A stretch of 12,428 nt of DNA, taken from assembly GCA_003131705.1 (NCBI GenBank), contig PKUY01000241.1, forward strand, positions 4,585 through 17,012. Direction: 5' to 3'. Position numbers and translations under genes: made by a program. Under the pieces are notes generated by a model. It made no database searches and had not been told where the DNA came from. It saw only the letters and a program-made list of their open reading frames with translations. The stretch comes from Acidobacteriota bacterium. GTDB lineage: Bacteria > Acidobacteriota > Terriglobia > Acidiferrales > UBA7541. Below, in pieces: positions 6,858-12,428 of this stretch; the first letter of the stretch is position 1, and each line of letters starts with the position of its first letter.

Positions 6858-7648
6858 ATTGCAGGGACATTGCCGAGTTGGCTCCGCTCTATTCCAGCGG
6901 TGAGTTGGAAGCGCCGGGAGCCGCTGTATTTCAATCTCATCTCAAAACCTGTTCCTCGTGCGCTGACGAAATGGAGCGACAGGCCTACTTCGACGCCCGT
7001 TTGCGCGAGATCGTTCTTTCTGATGATATCGATGTGGCCCAGGTCAATCGTCGGGTGCGTCTGCAAATCGCGGAGGTTTTCGGAACACACGCCCATCCGA
7101 ATCGGATGGGGCCAGTTCGGCGACGGTGGACAGCGGCCGCCATGGGGATTGCCGCGGTATTGCTGCTCGTTAGCTGGGGCTATTATGATTTGTTTGGACG
7201 TCGCGTCGCGGGCGTGTATGCCGCTGCCGCTGCCGATCATCGGATCGAGGTCGTCGAGCTGCAATCGAGAGAATGGGTTGGCGATTCGGGGCAGATCAAG
7301 GCGTTGGCTCAAGAAGAAGGAGTTCCAGAGTCCGCGGTCTTTGCGTTGGCCTCGGGGAAATATCACCTCAATCGCGCAAGGCTCTGCCGGTTGGATGGCC
7401 GCGTTTTTTTGCATCTGGTCTTCTCCGATGGCGGGCAGGAATTCTCGGTGTACTTGCGGCATCGGGATTCGAAATCCCTCCCCGCCCAGAGTCTGGAAAC
7501 CGCCAACGGCAAGTCTTTGCATGCTTCTGACTTCAACAATGAGCACGTTGCGTCGTTTGAAACCCCACAACTCACTTTCGTCGTCGTTACGGACCAGTCG
7601 GAGGTTGCGGCCCTGAATATCGCTCGATTCGCGTCGTCCGTGCTCTGA
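6854..7648 (+). CDS. single-pass anti-sigma factor with zinc-finger (ZAS-type) motif
   Basis: Predicted partner and inhibitor of the ECF sigma factor encoded immediately upstream. GTG 6854 is chosen because it overlaps the sigma stop as GTGA and follows AGAGAGG by 4 bases; a GTG at 6833 is an alternative. In the 264-residue product the cytoplasmic N-terminus has C3-x25-H29-x3-C33-x2-C36, the zinc anti-sigma pattern, in SHLKTCSSC. One membrane helix lies at about 93-111 (WTAAAMGIAAVLLLVSWGY). The roughly 150-residue outer domain contains the segment RLCRLDGRVFLHLVFSDGG, whose C178 and H187 might matter; I do not recognise a named fold there. Family precedent (RsrA-like members) includes thiol redox sensing, which is attractive next to a peroxiredoxin but unproven. 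The sigma inhibitor role is well supported; the signal is unknown. Confidence 0.88.
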   Translation: MNCRDIAELAPLYSSGELEAPGAAVFQSHLKTCSSCADEMERQAYFDARLREIVLSDDIDVAQVNRRVRLQIAEVFGTHAHPNRMGPVRRRWTAAAMGIAAVLLLVSWGYYDLFGRRVAGVYAAAAADHRIEVVELQSREWVGDSGQIKALAQEEGVPESAVFALASGKYHLNRARLCRLDGRVFLHLVFSDGGQEFSVYLRHRDSKSLPAQSLETANGKSLHASDFNNEHVASFETPQLTFVVVTDQSEVAALNIARFASSVL

Positions 7649-7670
7649 GCGTGCCGCTCGATTTTGTCTT
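7647..7670 (+). terminator. weak terminator-like hairpin after the anti-sigma gene
   Basis: GAGCG-TGC-CGCTC forms a 5-bp stem overlapping the anti-sigma stop codon, followed by GATTTTGTCTT. The stem is short and the T run is interrupted, so termination would be inefficient at best. Confidence 0.3.
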
Positions 7671-7681
7671 GTCCCGCCGCC

Positions 7682-7710
7682 TTGAACTTTTCTCAACCAA
7701 CCATTAGACT
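7682..7710 (+). promoter_or_regulatory. putative sigma-70 type promoter for the DUF507 pair
   Basis: TTGAAC (7682-7687) and TAGACT (7705-7710) are separated by 17 bases, close to the TTGACA/TATAAT consensus and spacing. The -10 ends 32 bases before the ATG of the first DUF507 gene. Located in the only gap between the anti-sigma gene and that pair. Confidence 0.45.
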
Positions 7711-7742
7711 GAGTTGGTACTTCTGCAACGGAGCTAATTGGA

Positions 7743-8024
7743 ATGCTTCTATCTCGGGATTTTGTCGGCTACATGGCGAAGGAAGTGGTCAAGCGCCTTG
7801 TGGCGGCAAAAATGATCGCAACGAAGGACGTCGAAAACCTCTCGCAGCAGGTTCGCCAGGTCATGGCGGACGAGGTTACGGTGGAAGATCGCCTGAATGA
7901 AGAGGCACGCGAAATCCTGGCCAAGTATTCGGAGGAAATGCGCACCGCCGGCGCTTCTTACCAGGAAATGTACAAGAAAGTGAAAAGCCAGCTCGCCCGC
8001 GAAAGGAAATTAATCCTCCGCTAA
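7743..8024 (+). CDS. DUF507 family protein, first of a tandem pair
   Basis: Small protein of unknown function, 93 residues, recognised as DUF507 from MLLSRDFVGYMAKEVVKRL at the N-terminus and the highly charged, predicted all-helical body ending in ERKLILR. It has no signal peptide, membrane segment or cysteine, so it should be cytoplasmic. The ATG at 7743 has CGGAG about 9 bases upstream and a plausible promoter before that. It is followed after a single base by a second DUF507 gene, which suggests that the two products are made together and may form a heteromer; that is inference. The family is found mainly in Acidobacteriota, Deltaproteobacteria-like groups and Aquificota to my recollection, consistent with the suggested host. 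Confidence 0.88.
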   Translation: MLLSRDFVGYMAKEVVKRLVAAKMIATKDVENLSQQVRQVMADEVTVEDRLNEEAREILAKYSEEMRTAGASYQEMYKKVKSQLARERKLILR

Positions 8025-8025
8025 A

Positions 8026-8319
8026 ATGCGCTTGAGCCGCGAAAAAACGGTCCGCCTTTCTCACCGCACAGTCGACTTGCTGGCTTCCATTCCCAACGTG
8101 GATTTCATTGAGGATCGCGACACCATTCGCCAGGAAATTGTCACCATACTGACTTCGCTGCTGAAGCTCGAGGAGCAGGTGGACACGGAAGTTCGCGCGA
8201 AGATCGGCTCGCAGAAAAAGGAAATTCTCGAAGGCAGCGAGGAATGGGACATCATGTACCGCAAGTATTATGCAGAGGGCCTCAAGCGCCTCGGTGTCGC
8301 AGAAATCCACGCCCACTAG
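8026..8319 (+). CDS. DUF507 family protein, second of a tandem pair
   Basis: 97-residue paralogue of the preceding gene, starting MRLSREKTVRLSHRTVDLL, with the same length, helical charged character and conserved C-terminal region around EEWDIMYRKYYAEGLKRLG. It begins one base after the upstream stop codon; the only purine-rich site, AAAGGAAA, lies well upstream, so translation probably depends on coupling. The two copies differ at most positions apart from the start motif and the YxxMY/DIMYRKY region, implying an old duplication with distinct roles. No catalytic motif, signal or membrane helix is visible. Function unknown. Confidence 0.88.
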   Translation: MRLSREKTVRLSHRTVDLLASIPNVDFIEDRDTIRQEIVTILTSLLKLEEQVDTEVRAKIGSQKKEILEGSEEWDIMYRKYYAEGLKRLGVAEIHAH

Positions 8320-8402
8320 CGAGTTAAGAATCCCCTAAGAAATCATCGTCGATCCCCCCTGTGAAGTTCGCTTTTGTGCGCGCGCATTTCAGCCTTGCTC
8401 AG

Positions 8403-8445
8403 AAAAAACACAGGGGCATTCGGCTTTGCGCCGAATGCCTCTGTG
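8403..8445 (-). terminator. strong intrinsic terminator of the M48 protease gene
   Basis: A 16-bp stem (8409-8424 with 8430-8445, one G-U pair) has a 5-base loop and, read on the minus strand, ends in six T residues (8408-8403). It lies 31 bases past the protease stop. On the plus strand the stem is followed by AAATCC without a T run, so it serves the protease gene rather than the converging DUF507 genes. Confidence 0.9.
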
Positions 8446-8475
8446 AAATCCTGGAGCCTTTCTGCTCAGTGTTTG

Positions 8476-9684
8476 TTAAGGCTGCTGGTCGTCCGGCCGC
8501 CGTTTCAGCGTGGGCCGGTCGCCGTCGTCGGAAGTTTGGTCGGGTGCCGTTGTTGTGCTGCCGCCCGAGGTCGTGGTGCCGGGATCGTTGTTGCCGCCCT
8601 TATTCTGAGCGGTGCGCTTCCGCAACGTAGGCTTGTTCGGTGAGTCCTTCACTTTCACGTTCGATTCAATCAACTGCAATCGCTGCTTCACGGAATCGAA
8701 CTCGGAAGTGGTCACAATATATTGATCGCGTGCCGGCAAAATCGTGGCGATTTCCTTCTGCACTGCCTCGATGCGATCCGGCGTAGGTGGGTGAGTCGAG
8801 AAGACCTTGGGGATCGTTCCCGGCTGTTTCTTTTCGTCCGCTTGCACTTTTTCGAAGAATGCCACGAACGAGTTCGGGTCGTAACCTGCTTTGTACATGT
8901 ATTGCAATCCCAGGTAGTCAGCTTCGCGTTCGGCATCGCGCGAGAATTTTAGGTACGTCACCGGTATCGCAAAATTCATGCCCTGATAAATCGCGTATCC
9001 GGCCAAAGAATAGGGAATGAAAATCATCGCAGGAATCGAAGCCAGCTGGATGATGTCGCTTTTGGTCGCCTGTTTTGTCCCATGGCGAGCGCAAACGTGG
9101 GCGATTTCATGCGCCATCACGCCGGCGAGTTCCGACTCCTCATCCGCATGCAGGAGCAGACCGCTGTTGACGTAGAAAAATCCTCCCGGCAGTGCGAATG
9201 CGTTGACGACATCGGAATCGACTACCTTGATCGTAAACGGTACTCGCGCGTCGGAATTCCGCACCAGATTCTGGGCCACACGATTTACGTATTCGTTGAC
9301 CACGGGGTCATCGATGAACTTCGCGCTCTTGTCCACTTCCTGCGCGAGCTGCTTGCCGAGCGCAATTTCCTTTTCAATTGAGTAAAAATCCAGGCCTTTG
9401 CCCACGCCTCGGTTCCCGATTGCGTCAACGTCAGCTTTGCTTCCGGCCTTCACGTTGGGATTATCCTGGTGCGAGACCGGCTTTGGATCGGCCGGCTGCT
9501 TATCCGCTGTGGGCTGGGTGCTTGTCTGTTGGTCGCTTGGCTGTTGGGATGGCGCCGATTGAGTGCTTGGCTGTTGCTGCGGAGTCGTTTGCTGCTGAAC
9601 CTGCGGGGCGGCGATGGTCGGGACGGTCACGAGCGAGGCTGCTAAGAGCATCGCTGTCCATCGGGCCGTGAATGATGTTCTCAT
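8476..9684 (-). CDS. exported M48 family zinc metalloprotease (BepA/YfgC-like)
   Basis: Peptidase expected in the periplasm, where family members degrade misassembled envelope proteins. ATG 9684 is chosen because CGGAGG lies 6 bases upstream and a promoter precedes it; the frame extends to 9762 without support. The 402-residue product starts with a signal peptide (MRTSFTARWTAMLLAASLVT, cleavage probably near IAAPQ). A Gln/Thr/Pro/Ser-rich linker runs over about 27-75, and the M48 domain from about 95. HEIAH (192-196) binds zinc together with E254 in READYLG, and STHPPTPDRI near 310-320 is the usual downstream M48 motif. A hydrophobic stretch at about 214-240 fits the family core. The tail (from about 360) is a polar Lys/Gly/Thr/Asp-rich region of low complexity. 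Unlike E. coli BepA there is no obvious TPR domain. Substrates are unknown. Confidence 0.93.
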   Translation of the reverse strand: MRTSFTARWTAMLLAASLVTVPTIAAPQVQQQTTPQQQPSTQSAPSQQPSDQQTSTQPTADKQPADPKPVSHQDNPNVKAGSKADVDAIGNRGVGKGLDFYSIEKEIALGKQLAQEVDKSAKFIDDPVVNEYVNRVAQNLVRNSDARVPFTIKVVDSDVVNAFALPGGFFYVNSGLLLHADEESELAGVMAHEIAHVCARHGTKQATKSDIIQLASIPAMIFIPYSLAGYAIYQGMNFAIPVTYLKFSRDAEREADYLGLQYMYKAGYDPNSFVAFFEKVQADEKKQPGTIPKVFSTHPPTPDRIEAVQKEIATILPARDQYIVTTSEFDSVKQRLQLIESNVKVKDSPNKPTLRKRTAQNKGGNNDPGTTTSGGSTTTAPDQTSDDGDRPTLKRRPDDQQP

Positions 9685-9711
9685 CGAAACCTCCGGAAGG
9701 AACCTGCCGGC

Positions 9712-9740
9712 ATTATACACCCCTAAGCAGCAGTCCTTAA
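9712..9740 (-). promoter_or_regulatory. promoter of the M48 protease gene
   Basis: On the minus strand a perfect TATAAT (9717-9712) is preceded at 17 bases by TTAAGG (9740-9735), a weak -35. Transcription would begin near 9705, giving a leader of about 20 bases with the ribosome site CGGAGG before ATG 9684. This separates the protease from the upstream ccm genes on the same strand. Confidence 0.55.
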
Positions 9741-9819
9741 CCCTACGCCTTGGATGGCGCAACTGCCCAAATAGTTATCTCCACTGCCGCACAATCGCCG
9801 CGGCCGGGGCGAGTCGAGC

Positions 9820-9960
9820 TTAGTCCTCGCGAATCTGCTGTTTCAGGTGTTTGATCTCATCGCGGAGTCGGGAGACGCGGCTCGCGATGGACACCTGGTA
9901 CACGAAGAAAACGGCCCAGACCGCCATCCACGCCGTGAATAAGAAATGGAAATTGTTCAT
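9820..9960 (-). CDS. ccmD: CcmD, small heme exporter subunit
   Basis: Small inner-membrane protein of the cytochrome c maturation heme-export complex, which helps release heme-loaded CcmE from CcmABC. The 46-residue product starts MNNFHFLFTAWMAVWAVFFV, one membrane helix at about 7-25. A basic, coiled-coil-like tail with RVSRLRDEIKHLKQQ follows, the usual CcmD layout. ATG 9960 overlaps the ccmC stop as ATGA, so translation is coupled. It is the last gene of the cluster; ccmE, ccmF and ccmH do not follow within the window. The identification rests mainly on position, size and topology, because CcmD is poorly conserved. Confidence 0.85.
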   Translation of the reverse strand: MNNFHFLFTAWMAVWAVFFVYQVSIASRVSRLRDEIKHLKQQIRED

Positions 9961-10685
9961 AGCGAGTTCCTTGTTGAGATAGGTGTGAGGACAGCATTCG
10001 ATCGAGTGCTGCGATCTTCGACAGTCAGACGCAACTCATCGAGTTCATGGCGCAGGCGCTCGAGCCGGTAGCGGTCGATCAGTGCAAGGAGTCCAACACC
10101 CAGCATGGCGACGATGCAGACCAGCAGAACTTTCCCCATCATGGGATCGAGGCCTGAATTCTCGCCACCTAAAATGACCGGCGCCGGATGCTGGGTCCGC
10201 CAGAGGCGGTTTGACGCGTACACGAGCGGTGCGTCGAGAAACGCAAATATTCCGAAGACAGCGGAGAGCGTCGCCCGGCGCTGCGGATCTTCAATTAATC
10301 CCCGCAGAAGAAGATAGGAAATATAGAGCAGCCAGAGGATGAATGTCGTCGTGAGTCGCGCATCCCAGGTCCACCAGATGCCCCACGCGGGACGTCCCCA
10401 GAGAACTCCCGTGACCAGCCCTGCGGTGCAAGCGACTACGCCCACTTCGACACCGGACACGCCAAGCCAATCCCACTTTGGCTTGCGCGTCGCAAGCCAC
10501 GCGATATTGGCGACGAACGCAAGCGTCAGCGCACCGAACATGACCATCCAGCATCCGAGATGAAAGTAAAAAATGCGCATCAACTGGTGCATGGTGCGCT
10601 CATCGGGCGCGATGAAAAGCGCGGCGTAGCCCGCATAGAAAAGTAGCGCGGCGGAGAGAGCCGTCCCTGCGAATCGAGTCTTCAT
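9957..10685 (-). CDS. ccmC: heme exporter / CcmE heme-loading protein CcmC
   Basis: Integral membrane protein of the heme-handling family that places heme on CcmE in System I cytochrome c maturation. The 242 residues carry six hydrophobic helices and the tryptophan-rich signature WGRPAWGIWWTWDARLT (about 96-112). Candidate heme-ligand histidines are H42 in YFHLG and H166 in RTQHPAP, as in the family. An extra C-terminal segment after the last helix (about 203-225, DRYRLERLRHELDELRL) is charged and coiled-coil-like, longer than in E. coli-type CcmC; it could pair with the similar CcmD tail. ATG 10685 overlaps the stop of a six-codon frame that starts after ccmB. The stop overlaps ccmD. Confidence 0.96.
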   Translation of the reverse strand: MKTRFAGTALSAALLFYAGYAALFIAPDERTMHQLMRIFYFHLGCWMVMFGALTLAFVANIAWLATRKPKWDWLGVSGVEVGVVACTAGLVTGVLWGRPAWGIWWTWDARLTTTFILWLLYISYLLLRGLIEDPQRRATLSAVFGIFAFLDAPLVYASNRLWRTQHPAPVILGGENSGLDPMMGKVLLVCIVAMLGVGLLALIDRYRLERLRHELDELRLTVEDRSTRSNAVLTPISTRNSL

Positions 10686-10702
10686 TGGATGGCCGATTTC
10701 AT
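10682..10702 (-). other. six-codon mini-ORF between ccmB and ccmC
   Basis: ATG 10702 opens the frame MKSAIQ, whose TGA overlaps the ccmC start as ATGA. GGAAGAG, at the end of ccmB, lies 10 bases before it. ccmC itself has no good ribosome site, so this mini-ORF might carry ribosomes across the 24-base gap by termination-reinitiation. It may equally be chance. Confidence 0.25.
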
Positions 10703-10709
10703 GAGTTCG

Positions 10710-11384
10710 TCACTCTTCCAACAGAAAGTCACTCAGCAGCCAGGAAGCCGTCAGAAACACAATATCAAATCCGCCCAGGAATGCGAGCCACGTCCGGTCG
10801 AGACCGGGCTGTTCCGCAAACAACGAGGCTGTCGCTTCCACGGCCGCGATGAGCAGCGGCGCGAGAATGGGAAGCAGCAGAAGCGGCAGCAGCAATTCGC
10901 GCATCCGCGCGTGCGCCGCGACCGCGGAGAAAACCGTCCCCGTAACGACCAGGCCGATCGTTCCCAAGAATAAGACGAGAGCCAGCCGGCCAATTACGCC
11001 CACAAGCGAAACGTTGTAGAGGACGGCGAAAACTGGAACGATGATGATCTCGGCCAGCGAAAGAAACAGCAGATTCGCGAGCATTTTCCCCAGCAGAATT
11101 GCGAATGGCGAAAGCGGTGCCATGCGCAACGCGTCCAGCGTGTGATTCTCCTGCTCGCGCCCAAACGACGGATGGAGCATCAGCGATCCGGCGAACAGAA
11201 AAGCGATCCAGAGCAGCCCGGGTCCATAACGCCGCGACTCGCCCGCCGTGGGATTGAATGCAAAGCTGAAGAGCACGACCACGATGAGCGCGAAAACAAC
11301 CGTCGCATTTAGAAGTTCGCGCGTGCGGAACTCGAGGCGAAGTTCCTTGGTGAGCAGAATCGCGGCGGCGCGGGCGGTGGTCAT
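10710..11384 (-). CDS. ccmB: heme exporter membrane subunit CcmB
   Basis: ABC-transporter membrane subunit that works with CcmA, CcmC and CcmD in cytochrome c maturation. The 224-residue product has six predicted membrane helices, with the N-terminal KELRLEFRTRELLNATVVFAL typical of CcmB. FAGSLMLHPSFGREQENHTL is followed by DALRMAPLSPFAILLGKML, the cytoplasmic region that contacts CcmA. ATG 11384 begins two bases after the ccmA stop. The family length is about 220, so it is complete. No deviation from the family is apparent. Confidence 0.95.
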   Translation of the reverse strand: MTTARAAAILLTKELRLEFRTRELLNATVVFALIVVVLFSFAFNPTAGESRRYGPGLLWIAFLFAGSLMLHPSFGREQENHTLDALRMAPLSPFAILLGKMLANLLFLSLAEIIIVPVFAVLYNVSLVGVIGRLALVLFLGTIGLVVTGTVFSAVAAHARMRELLLPLLLLPILAPLLIAAVEATASLFAEQPGLDRTWLAFLGGFDIVFLTASWLLSDFLLEE

Positions 11385-11386
11385 CG

Positions 11387-12148
11387 CTATGCCTCGGCGC
11401 GCAACGCGGCGAGAAGCGGAAGCGGGTCTCCGCCGGAACCGCTATCGCGATCGACGCGGCCGCCCGCGAGTGAAACGGCGCGGGTCGCGAGGTCGAGCGA
11501 TTCGTTGCGCGCGTGCGTGCTCATCAGAACGGTGCAACCTTCGTTGCGGAGCAGCGCGAGAGTTTTGCCGAGCCATGCGAGACCCTGGCGGTCAAGGCCG
11601 GCAGCGGGCTCGTCAAGGAGCAGAAGCCGCGGGCCGTGCAGCAGGGCGCGCGCGATAGCGAGGCGCTGGCGCATGCCACGGGAAAAAGTACGAACGACGC
11701 TGTGTGCGCGCGAAGCCAGTCCGCACGAATCGAGCAGGCGGGCCACGCGCGCGGGAATTTCGCTGAGACCATAAAGCTGGGCGAAGAAAGAAAGATTCTC
11801 GGCGGCGGTGAGTTCGTCGTACAGCAGCGTGCTGTGGCCGACCATGCCAACCAGGCGCTTGGCTGCTTCCGGAGTTGCGCCCGAAAAGCTAACCTTGCCG
11901 CTGGTCGTGTTGCTGAGTTGTGCAGCGATGCGAAGCAGAGTTGTTTTTCCGGCGCCGTTCGCACCAAGCAGGACTACAAATTCTCCGGGAAGAATTTCGA
12001 GAGAGACTCCGCGCAGAGCGAGGAGCGATCCGAATCTTTTTTCAACGCGATCGAAAGAGATTCCCAGGCTCGCAGAGGGGCGGAGCGCCCGAGTCGCGGC
12101 CGCGGGCACGGATGCCGACGGTGCGCCGGACAATTGTGTGCCGGCCAA
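11387..12148 (-). CDS. ccmA: heme exporter ATP-binding subunit CcmA
   Basis: ABC ATPase that powers release of holo-CcmE from the CcmABCD complex. The 253 residues include Walker A GANGAGKT (62-69) and a histidine (H105, [11 protein letters not shown]) in the Q-loop position, as common in CcmA-type ATPases. The signature FSRGMRQR (155-162), Walker B LLLLDEP (175-181), D-loop AGLD and H-loop H212 in STH complete the set. The first 28 or so residues (Ala/Ser/Pro-rich) precede the ABC fold and are not family-typical. The proposed start is TTG 12148, with AAAGG 9 bases upstream and five bases after the previous stop; GTG at codon 14 is an alternative. ccmB follows directly. Confidence 0.93.
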   Translation of the reverse strand: MAGTQLSGAPSASVPAAATRALRPSASLGISFDRVEKRFGSLLALRGVSLEILPGEFVVLLGANGAGKTTLLRIAAQLSNTTSGKVSFSGATPEAAKRLVGMVGHSTLLYDELTAAENLSFFAQLYGLSEIPARVARLLDSCGLASRAHSVVRTFSRGMRQRLAIARALLHGPRLLLLDEPAAGLDRQGLAWLGKTLALLRNEGCTVLMSTHARNESLDLATRAVSLAGGRVDRDSGSGGDPLPLLAALRAEA

Positions 12149-12153
12149 ATGAC

Positions 12154-12428
12154 TCAGCCTTTCACCAGATCGCGCAGGACTTTCTGAACGCGATCGCGTT
12201 CGCGTATGTAGTCGCCTTCGTTGATCGTGCCGGCTTCGCGGCGCAACTCGAGGCGGAAAAGAGAATCTTTCAATTCGTCGAGGCTTCCGCGAACTTCGCG
12301 GTCTAAGTCACGGGCACCGGACGCACGCGGGGAAGCCTCAGGGTCTGAAGCCCCTGAAACGTCGTTTGGCCCTGGCGGCAAGGCTGAAGCCGTACGCTGA
12401 TGAGAATTCTCGGAGTTGATTGAGAATT
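12154..12428 (-). CDS. unknown protein, C-terminal part, upstream of ccmA (5' end outside window)
   Basis: The frame is open to the right edge (90 residues visible), so the true start may lie outside; TTG 12381 is an internal candidate. The last 50 residues form a charged helical region, [20 protein letters not shown] and then [20 protein letters not shown], ending KVLRDLVKG. Its pattern (helix, G-T-I-xEGDY turn, helix) recalls the CcmI N-terminal region or SHOCT-like helical hairpins, but I cannot assign it. The 40 residues before it are low in conservation signals and are encoded by REP-like hairpins. The stop lies five bases before the ccmA start, so it is likely in the same operon and may have a role in cytochrome c assembly. 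Confidence 0.6.
   Translation of the reverse strand, partial: FSINSENSHQRTASALPPGPNDVSGASDPEASPRASGARDLDREVRGSLDELKDSLFRLELRREAGTINEGDYIRERDRVQKVLRDLVKG
12338..12392. repeat. pair of REP-like hairpins with CTGAAGCC core
   Basis: TCAGGG-TCTGAAGC-CCCTGA (12338-12357) and CGGC-AAGGCTGAA-GCCG (12376-12392) each form a short stem, and both contain CTGAAGCC, 39 bases apart. Such GGCTGAAGCC hairpins are, from memory, common between genes in acidobacterial genomes. Here they sit inside an open frame. Confidence 0.4.

Noticed and set aside
6560..7696. Minus-strand frame of 378 codons across the sigma and anti-sigma genes.
   Set aside because: It is antisense to two genes with clear motifs and a GTGA coupling, and the protein has no recognisable pattern.
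8320..8402. Gap between the DUF507 genes and the protease terminator checked for small genes or a plus-strand terminator.
   Set aside because: No ribosome site with a plausible frame and no hairpin with a T run on the plus strand.
9685..9762. Upstream extension of the M48 protease frame to 9762.
   Set aside because: The -10 promoter element lies inside it and a strong ribosome site plus signal peptide start at 9684.
9785..9820. GC-rich inverted repeats after ccmD considered as a terminator.
   Set aside because: Only 5-bp stems with no T run on the minus strand; not enough to call.

Overview
The window reads as an ordinary chromosomal segment of a moderately GC-rich, Gram-negative bacterium, most likely an Acidobacteriota member. 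This is an inference from gene content: a tandem DUF507 pair, an NtrY/NtrX-type two-component pair behind an endonuclease III-like glycosylase, a short ccmABCD cluster, a membrane anti-sigma factor with a zinc motif, and REP-like hairpins with a CTGAAGCC core. I see no phage, integrase, transposase, CRISPR array, tRNA or rRNA. Nothing here is a clear undescribed system. The more interesting signals are small cis-acting structures and residue-level deviations inside known families.

Left block (1-4105, minus strand). Read in the direction of transcription, a HhH-GPD DNA glycosylase of the endonuclease III superfamily is followed, with a 1-base gap, by a four-helix-anchored sensor histidine kinase (NtrY-like). 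Thirteen bases further on comes a sigma-54-dependent response regulator (NtrX/NtrC-like) that runs off the left edge. The tight spacing suggests one transcript. Upstream of it lies serC (minus), with a structured leader and a perfect 24-bp palindrome inside its coding region; a hairpin separates serC from the glycosylase gene.

Middle block (5604-8319, plus strand). An exported PrxQ/BCP-type peroxiredoxin is followed by an ECF sigma factor and, with a GTGA overlap, a single-pass anti-sigma factor carrying a Cys/His-x3-Cys-x2-Cys zinc motif. A perfect 11-bp inverted repeat covers the start region of the sigma gene. Then, behind a plausible sigma-70 type promoter, come two adjacent DUF507 genes one base apart.

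Right block (8403-12428, minus strand). An exported M48 zinc metalloprotease has its own promoter (perfect TATAAT) and a strong intrinsic terminator. Upstream of it is the heme-export part of cytochrome c maturation, ccmA-ccmB-ccmC-ccmD, packed with short gaps or overlaps. The cluster is preceded by the 3' part of a gene of unknown function with a charged helical C-terminus, which continues past the right edge. Together the genes imply respiratory c-type cytochromes, an envelope stress or redox response, and periplasmic protein quality control.
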